Assembly: GCA_036381515.1 (NCBI GenBank)
Contig: DASVCR010000082.1
Coordinates: 6,861 to 70,860 of the forward strand
Direction: 5' to 3'
From: ZC4RG20 sp036381515
GTDB lineage: Bacteria; Pseudomonadota; Gammaproteobacteria; Steroidobacterales; Rariloculaceae
Length of the DNA: 64,000 nt
Positions 60,923 to 64,000 of the stretch are shown in pieces. Position 1 is the stretch's first letter. The number at the start of each line of letters is the position of its first letter. Both the position numbers and the translations under genes were made by a program. The notes beneath the pieces are model-generated. The model made no database searches, was not told the origin of the DNA, and was given only the letters and a program-made list of their open reading frames with translations.

Positions 60923-61351
60923 ATGCCAACGTTCGAGTCGTCCATCGTCATCGCTGCCGAGGCCGAGGCGGTCTGGTCCGTGCTCTCGGACGTAGCCAAC
61001 TGGCCCAACTGGCTGCCTACGGTCACAAGGGTGGTGCCGCTCGACGGTGCGGCGATCGCTCCCGGGGCGCGCTTCGTGGTCTACCAGCCCAAGCTCAGGC
61101 CGGCCACTTGGAAGGTCACCCGGCTCGAGGCTCCGCACCTTTTCGTGTGGGAAGCTCGGTCACCAGGCCTTCACATGCTCGCGGAGCACGTCGTCACTCC
61201 ACGACCTCCGGACTCGTCGGCCGTTTTTCTGCGCTTTTCATTTGGCAGTCTGCTCGGGGGGCTCATGGGCAAGCTCTTCCGCTCGATCATCGAGCACTAT
61301 CTCGCTCGGGAGGCGGCTTCGCTCAAAATCCGGGCTGAAGGGTTGCGATGA
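60923..61351 (+). CDS. SRPBCC-family (polyketide cyclase/dehydrase-like) protein
   Basis: 142 residues. START/Bet v1-type fold: FESSIVIAAEAEAVWSVLSDVANWPNWLPTV is the typical first strand and helix, with a long C-terminal helix (LFRSIIEHYLAREAASLKIRAEG). Probably binds a hydrophobic ligand; no catalytic assignment possible. It opens a stretch (60.7-63.2 kb) of small same-strand genes with lower GC and decayed pieces between them. No clear ribosome site before ATG 60923. Confidence 0.75.
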   Translation: MPTFESSIVIAAEAEAVWSVLSDVANWPNWLPTVTRVVPLDGAAIAPGARFVVYQPKLRPATWKVTRLEAPHLFVWEARSPGLHMLAEHVVTPRPPDSSAVFLRFSFGSLLGGLMGKLFRSIIEHYLAREAASLKIRAEGLR

Positions 61352-61692
61352 ACGGGAGACCGGCAACGCGCTGAAGACGGACGTGTCGAAGTGTCGCTTG
61401 CGTTGCTCGCGTAAGGAAAGCGTCCAGGTGCGCCGGTGAGCCGACGGGAGACGGGGGTGCCTGACGCTTGCAAGAAACGTCTCAGGCGCTTTGCTGCGGA
61501 GAAAAAAGCCAATCTCATGTTCGTGGTGCTCTGTCGTTGGCGTGTAGCATCGGGGAAGGAGCAGCAGTTCGAGAAGGCGGTAGCGGACTACCTGGTTGGC
61601 GGCGCCGCGCCCGACCCATGAGGTGAGCAACGGGATTGGTCTTTGTGGATAGAAGCCGCAAAGCCGACAACACGTGATCGGGACATGCCGGG
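61352..61692 (+). other. Degraded stretch between small accessory genes
   Basis: 341 nt with only a truncated reading frame (61517-61621). Codon use is not gene-like elsewhere. I found no integron attC site, transposase or repeat that would explain it. Confidence 0.45.
61517..61621 (+). pseudogene. Truncated antibiotic-biosynthesis-monooxygenase-like fragment
   Basis: 34 codons (MFVVLCRWRVASGKEQQFEK...) resemble the first beta strand and helix of ABM-domain proteins, which are normally about 95-110 residues; the frame then stops. Likely a gene remnant. An in-frame GTG at 61436 would add an unrelated N-terminus. Confidence 0.4.
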
Positions 61693-61914
61693 TTGCCCTC
61701 ATGGCAGGCGCTGGGGTGCTTTGGATACGCCGAAAGGCTCCGCGAGCGTGACGCCGGCAGCTTCGGGCCATTTGCGGTTTGCTGTCGCGGCAGTGTCGGA
61801 TTGCTGTCGGCCTATTGGCAGGAGTACGTCGTGGTGGCAGCCGCAGTTTCCCCCGAGATTGATCGGTGTGTACTTGCAAGCTATCGCGCAACGTTCAGCG
61901 CGTTTCGGCAATGA
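61693..61914 (+). CDS. Small protein or C-terminal gene fragment, unknown function
   Basis: Up to 73 residues from TTG 61693; the frame is closed by TGA at 61675. Sequence (LRERDAGSFGPFAVCCRGSV, SPEIDRCVLASYRATFSAF) looks like a folded helical protein rather than noise, and its stop overlaps the next ATG as ATGA, which argues for real translation. It may be the surviving C-terminus of a longer gene. Family not recognised. Confidence 0.4.
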   Translation: MPSWQALGCFGYAERLRERDAGSFGPFAVCCRGSVGLLSAYWQEYVVVAAAVSPEIDRCVLASYRATFSAFRQ

Positions 61915-62546
61915 TGGCGGTAACTGAACGGATGCTCCAAGCGGAAGCCGCTCTGCGTGCCGAGGCGGATCGGCTGATGGCTTCCGGCTTGCTCGATGTC
62001 CTGACCAGCTACGGCTCGGTCCATGTCGTCGGCAGTTACATGATGCGTTTAATGGCATGGCGTGATTTGGATATCCATCTCGTCCCTGACACGATGGACC
62101 GACGAACGTTCTTCACGCTCGGCGGACGGATTGCATCGCTTCTATCGGCCAAGCGGATGCACTATCGGGACGAGGTTGGAGGCGGGGAATCGAGATTGCC
62201 CGACGGACTCTACTGGGGCGTCTATCTGGGAGACGAGCGTAAGGGCGCCTGGAAGATCGATATCTGGGCGACTCGACCAGAGGGCTTGGACCGCGTCCGG
62301 AGATATTGCGAGGCAATCGTGGAGCGGCTGACGGAGTCTCGGCGAGTAACGATATTGACCATCAAGTCGGACTGCTGGGCGCATCCGGAGTACCGCCGGT
62401 CATTCTCCAGTGAAGACATCTATACCGCCGTTCTGGATCATGGGGTCGAGGACGTCGGCGAATTTTGGAGGTATCTGGAGAAGCGAGCAGGACGCCGAAT
62501 CGGAACAGGTGGGGCAACTGGTGCCATTCCTGAAGGAAGCCGTTGA
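61911..62546 (+). CDS. Nucleotidyltransferase-fold protein, unknown substrate
   Basis: 211 residues from ATG 61911. The pattern VVGSYMMRLMAWRDLDIHLV is the polymerase-beta-type nucleotidyltransferase motif (GS followed by DxD), found in aminoglycoside adenylyltransferases and in toxin or antitoxin nucleotidyltransferases. A third acidic residue may be in WKIDIWA. No ATP-specific or antibiotic-specific signature. Codon use is less GC-rich than core genes, consistent with recent acquisition. Translationally coupled to the short frame before it. Confidence 0.6.
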   Translation: MMAVTERMLQAEAALRAEADRLMASGLLDVLTSYGSVHVVGSYMMRLMAWRDLDIHLVPDTMDRRTFFTLGGRIASLLSAKRMHYRDEVGGGESRLPDGLYWGVYLGDERKGAWKIDIWATRPEGLDRVRRYCEAIVERLTESRRVTILTIKSDCWAHPEYRRSFSSEDIYTAVLDHGVEDVGEFWRYLEKRAGRRIGTGGATGAIPEGSR

Positions 62547-62704
62547 GGCGGGCGATGCGGCCTTCCAGGCGCTTCCGCCTGTCAGGGTGAACAGATCGGG
62601 CCCCCTGGGCCCGGGGCTTCTCGCATCGGGTCAGCTCGGCGCGATTATTCGTGGGCCCCAAGTCGGTATTGCTCGCTCGGGTGCCGAGGGCAAAGGAAGT
62701 GGGC

Positions 62705-63235
62705 ATGGCTAAGCTCGTGTTCGGAATGAACCAGTCCTTGGACGGCTACGTCGATCACATGGCGTTCGCGCCAAGCCGCGCGCTTTTCCGGCATTTCATC
62801 GAGGAGGCCCGGGGGCAGGCGGGCAGCGTGTACGGTCGCAAGATGTATGAGGTCATGCGTTACTGGGACGACGACCATCCGGAGTGGGGTGCAGACGAAG
62901 AGGCATTCGCTGCGGCGTGGCGGAACCAGCCGAAATGGGTCGTCTCACGTTCGTTGAAGTCGGTCGGTCCCAACGCGAAGCTCGTCGAGGGTGAGCTCGA
63001 GGAAGTGATTCGGGAGCTCAAGGCGGAGCGCGAAGGGGAGATCGAAGTTGCCGGCCCAGACTTGGCTCGAAGCCTCACCGAGCTCGGTTTGATCGACGAG
63101 TACCGGATATACCTTCACCCGGTCGTGCTGGGCCGCGGCAAGCCGTATTTCGCGGGAGCGCGGCCGCGCCTTCGCCTCGTGGCTCACGACCGGATCGACG
63201 AGGACGTGATCAGGTTGACCTACGTGCCTGCCTAG
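62705..63235 (+). CDS. Dihydrofolate reductase family protein (RibD C-terminal-like)
   Basis: 176 residues from ATG 62705 with AAGGAAG upstream. KLVFGMNQSLDGYVDHMAF is the N-terminus of the RibD_C/YwjB-type reductases; VYGRKMYEVMRYWDD, GEIEVAGPDLARSLTELGLIDEYRIYLHPVVLGRG complete the NADPH-dependent fold. Substrate unknown; not the folate enzyme FolA. Last of the accessory genes before miaE. Confidence 0.85.
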   Translation: MAKLVFGMNQSLDGYVDHMAFAPSRALFRHFIEEARGQAGSVYGRKMYEVMRYWDDDHPEWGADEEAFAAAWRNQPKWVVSRSLKSVGPNAKLVEGELEEVIRELKAEREGEIEVAGPDLARSLTELGLIDEYRIYLHPVVLGRGKPYFAGARPRLRLVAHDRIDEDVIRLTYVPA

Positions 63236-63379
63236 TCTCGCGGGCGATGCCGTCGAGCTACATTGCTTCGGAGCCGGATTCGGAGCGACCGGCGATCGTC
63301 GTCGATCGCGCCGCTCGTGCGAGCGGTTCATTCATCCGGATCGTACAATACGCGTCCTGCGTATCGAACGACGTACGAC

Positions 63380-63997
63380 ATGTCCTTTGAATCGACCATT
63401 CTACTCGCGTCGACGCCCGCGGCATGGGTCGACTATGCCGTGGAGCATTGGCCCGCGCTCCTCGTCGACCATGCGAACTGCGAGAAGAAGGCCGCGTCGA
63501 CGGCCCTGTCGTTGATGTTCACCTATCCCGAGGACCGCACGCTCACCGGAACGATGTCGCGCCTCGCCCGCGAGGAGCTTCGCCATTTCGAGCAGGTGCA
63601 GCGTCTGATGGACAAGCTCGGCGTTCCCGCCGTCCGGCAACGGCCGGGGCGCTACGCCGCTGGGCTGCGCGCTGCGATGCGCACCGTCGAGCCGCAGCGC
63701 AAGCTCGATGTGCTGCTCGTCGGCGCGCTGATCGAGGCGCGCTCGGCCGAGCGTTTCAGGCTGCTCGTTCCGCGGCTTCCGGAGCCCGTCGCCGAGCTCT
63801 ATGCGACCCTCGAGCGTTCCGAGGCGCGGCATTTCGAGCTCTATCTCGATCTCGCGCGCCGTGCGGACACCTCCGAGGGTAAGGTAGAGAGCGAACGCAG
63901 GCTTGCGGCTCTCGCCGGCCGCGAAGCGGAGCTCGCCACGGAGCCCGACCGCGTCTTTCGGTTCCACTCGGGCGCGCCGACCGGCGCGCGTGCCTGA
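63380..63997 (+). CDS. miaE: tRNA-(ms2io6A37) hydroxylase MiaE
   Basis: Non-heme di-iron monooxygenase that hydroxylates the isopentenyl group of ms2i6A37 in tRNAs reading UNN codons. 205 residues from ATG 63380. Ferritin-like four-helix fold with iron ligands in DHANCEKKAA, REELRHFEQV, EARSAERF and SEARHFELY. TACAAT (63344) may be the -10. The gene ends three bases before the window edge and is complete. Confidence 0.92.
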   Translation: MSFESTILLASTPAAWVDYAVEHWPALLVDHANCEKKAASTALSLMFTYPEDRTLTGTMSRLAREELRHFEQVQRLMDKLGVPAVRQRPGRYAAGLRAAMRTVEPQRKLDVLLVGALIEARSAERFRLLVPRLPEPVAELYATLERSEARHFELYLDLARRADTSEGKVESERRLAALAGREAELATEPDRVFRFHSGAPTGARA

Positions 63998-64000
63998 CGA

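Overview
The window is a GC-rich bacterial chromosome segment. The conserved block yebC-ruvC-ruvA-ruvB-ybgC-tolQ-tolR-tolA-tolB-pal-cpoB-queE-queC-tRNA-Lys is the classical gammaproteobacterial order, and the E. coli-type homodimeric pyruvate dehydrogenase (aceE-aceF) and MiaE agree with this. The very high GC and the duplicated orphan ABC permease suggest a free-living, environmental lineage, perhaps near Xanthomonadales, Nevskiales or Steroidobacterales. That placement is inference; no marker permits a species call.

Layout. 1-5114: 2-oxoglutarate dehydrogenase operon sucA (5' end outside the window), sucB, lpd. 5579-8505: yebC and the Holliday-junction genes ruvCAB. 8549-13949: ybgC and the Tol-Pal envelope system, mostly joined by 4-nt stop/start overlaps. 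13946-15543: queuosine genes queE and queC, then tRNA-Lys(UUU). 15532-17861: a small island bounded by direct copies of the tRNA 3' end. It carries one surface-polysaccharide acyltransferase and an inverted tRNA-Lys fragment. 17957-25411: a mixed region with an SDR oxidoreductase, an orphan permease, a secreted duplicated-domain protein, a LigM-like O-demethylase and a secreted Vgb-like propeller. 25610-28285: a small anchored protein, then a six-helix membrane protein, a winged-helix regulator and a polyprenyl diphosphate synthase, with palindromic sites at both promoters. 28398-33390: envelope and secreted proteins (SPW protein with a sigma-54-type promoter, MtfA peptidase, cytochrome b561). 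33391-36255: a lipid methyltransferase gene overlapping two lipoprotein genes. 36669-45516: oxidoreductases, TetR regulator, PepSY protein, thiolase, SDF symporter, proC, MaoC hydratase. 45892-48516: a GAF-PAS-PAS-GGDEF-EAL cyclic-di-GMP protein. 49185-53675: nadC, a PuuD-like membrane protein, grxD, rnt and an M17 aminopeptidase. 53825-60099: the pyruvate dehydrogenase operon aceE-aceF-lpd, whose E3 has its own lipoyl domain. 60202-63997: lspA, a partly decayed accessory stretch of small genes, and miaE.

The most unusual content is not coding. A family of short repeats with core GGGGTCAGAGCCC fills the 668-nt convergent gap at 48517-49184 and recurs at 51380-51480. Three unrelated genes (the GGDEF/EAL gene, nadC and grxD) each have this core, in the sense orientation, 2 to 8 nt after the stop codon, and a related palindrome supplies the last codons of rnt. 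No transposase is present in the window. Other structures worth attention are the tRNA-Lys island, the uppS regulatory module with a perfect 15-bp palindrome, a 31-bp inverted repeat plus 40-bp tandem repeat at 36341-36550, and short AT-rich, rare-codon patches in the suc operon.
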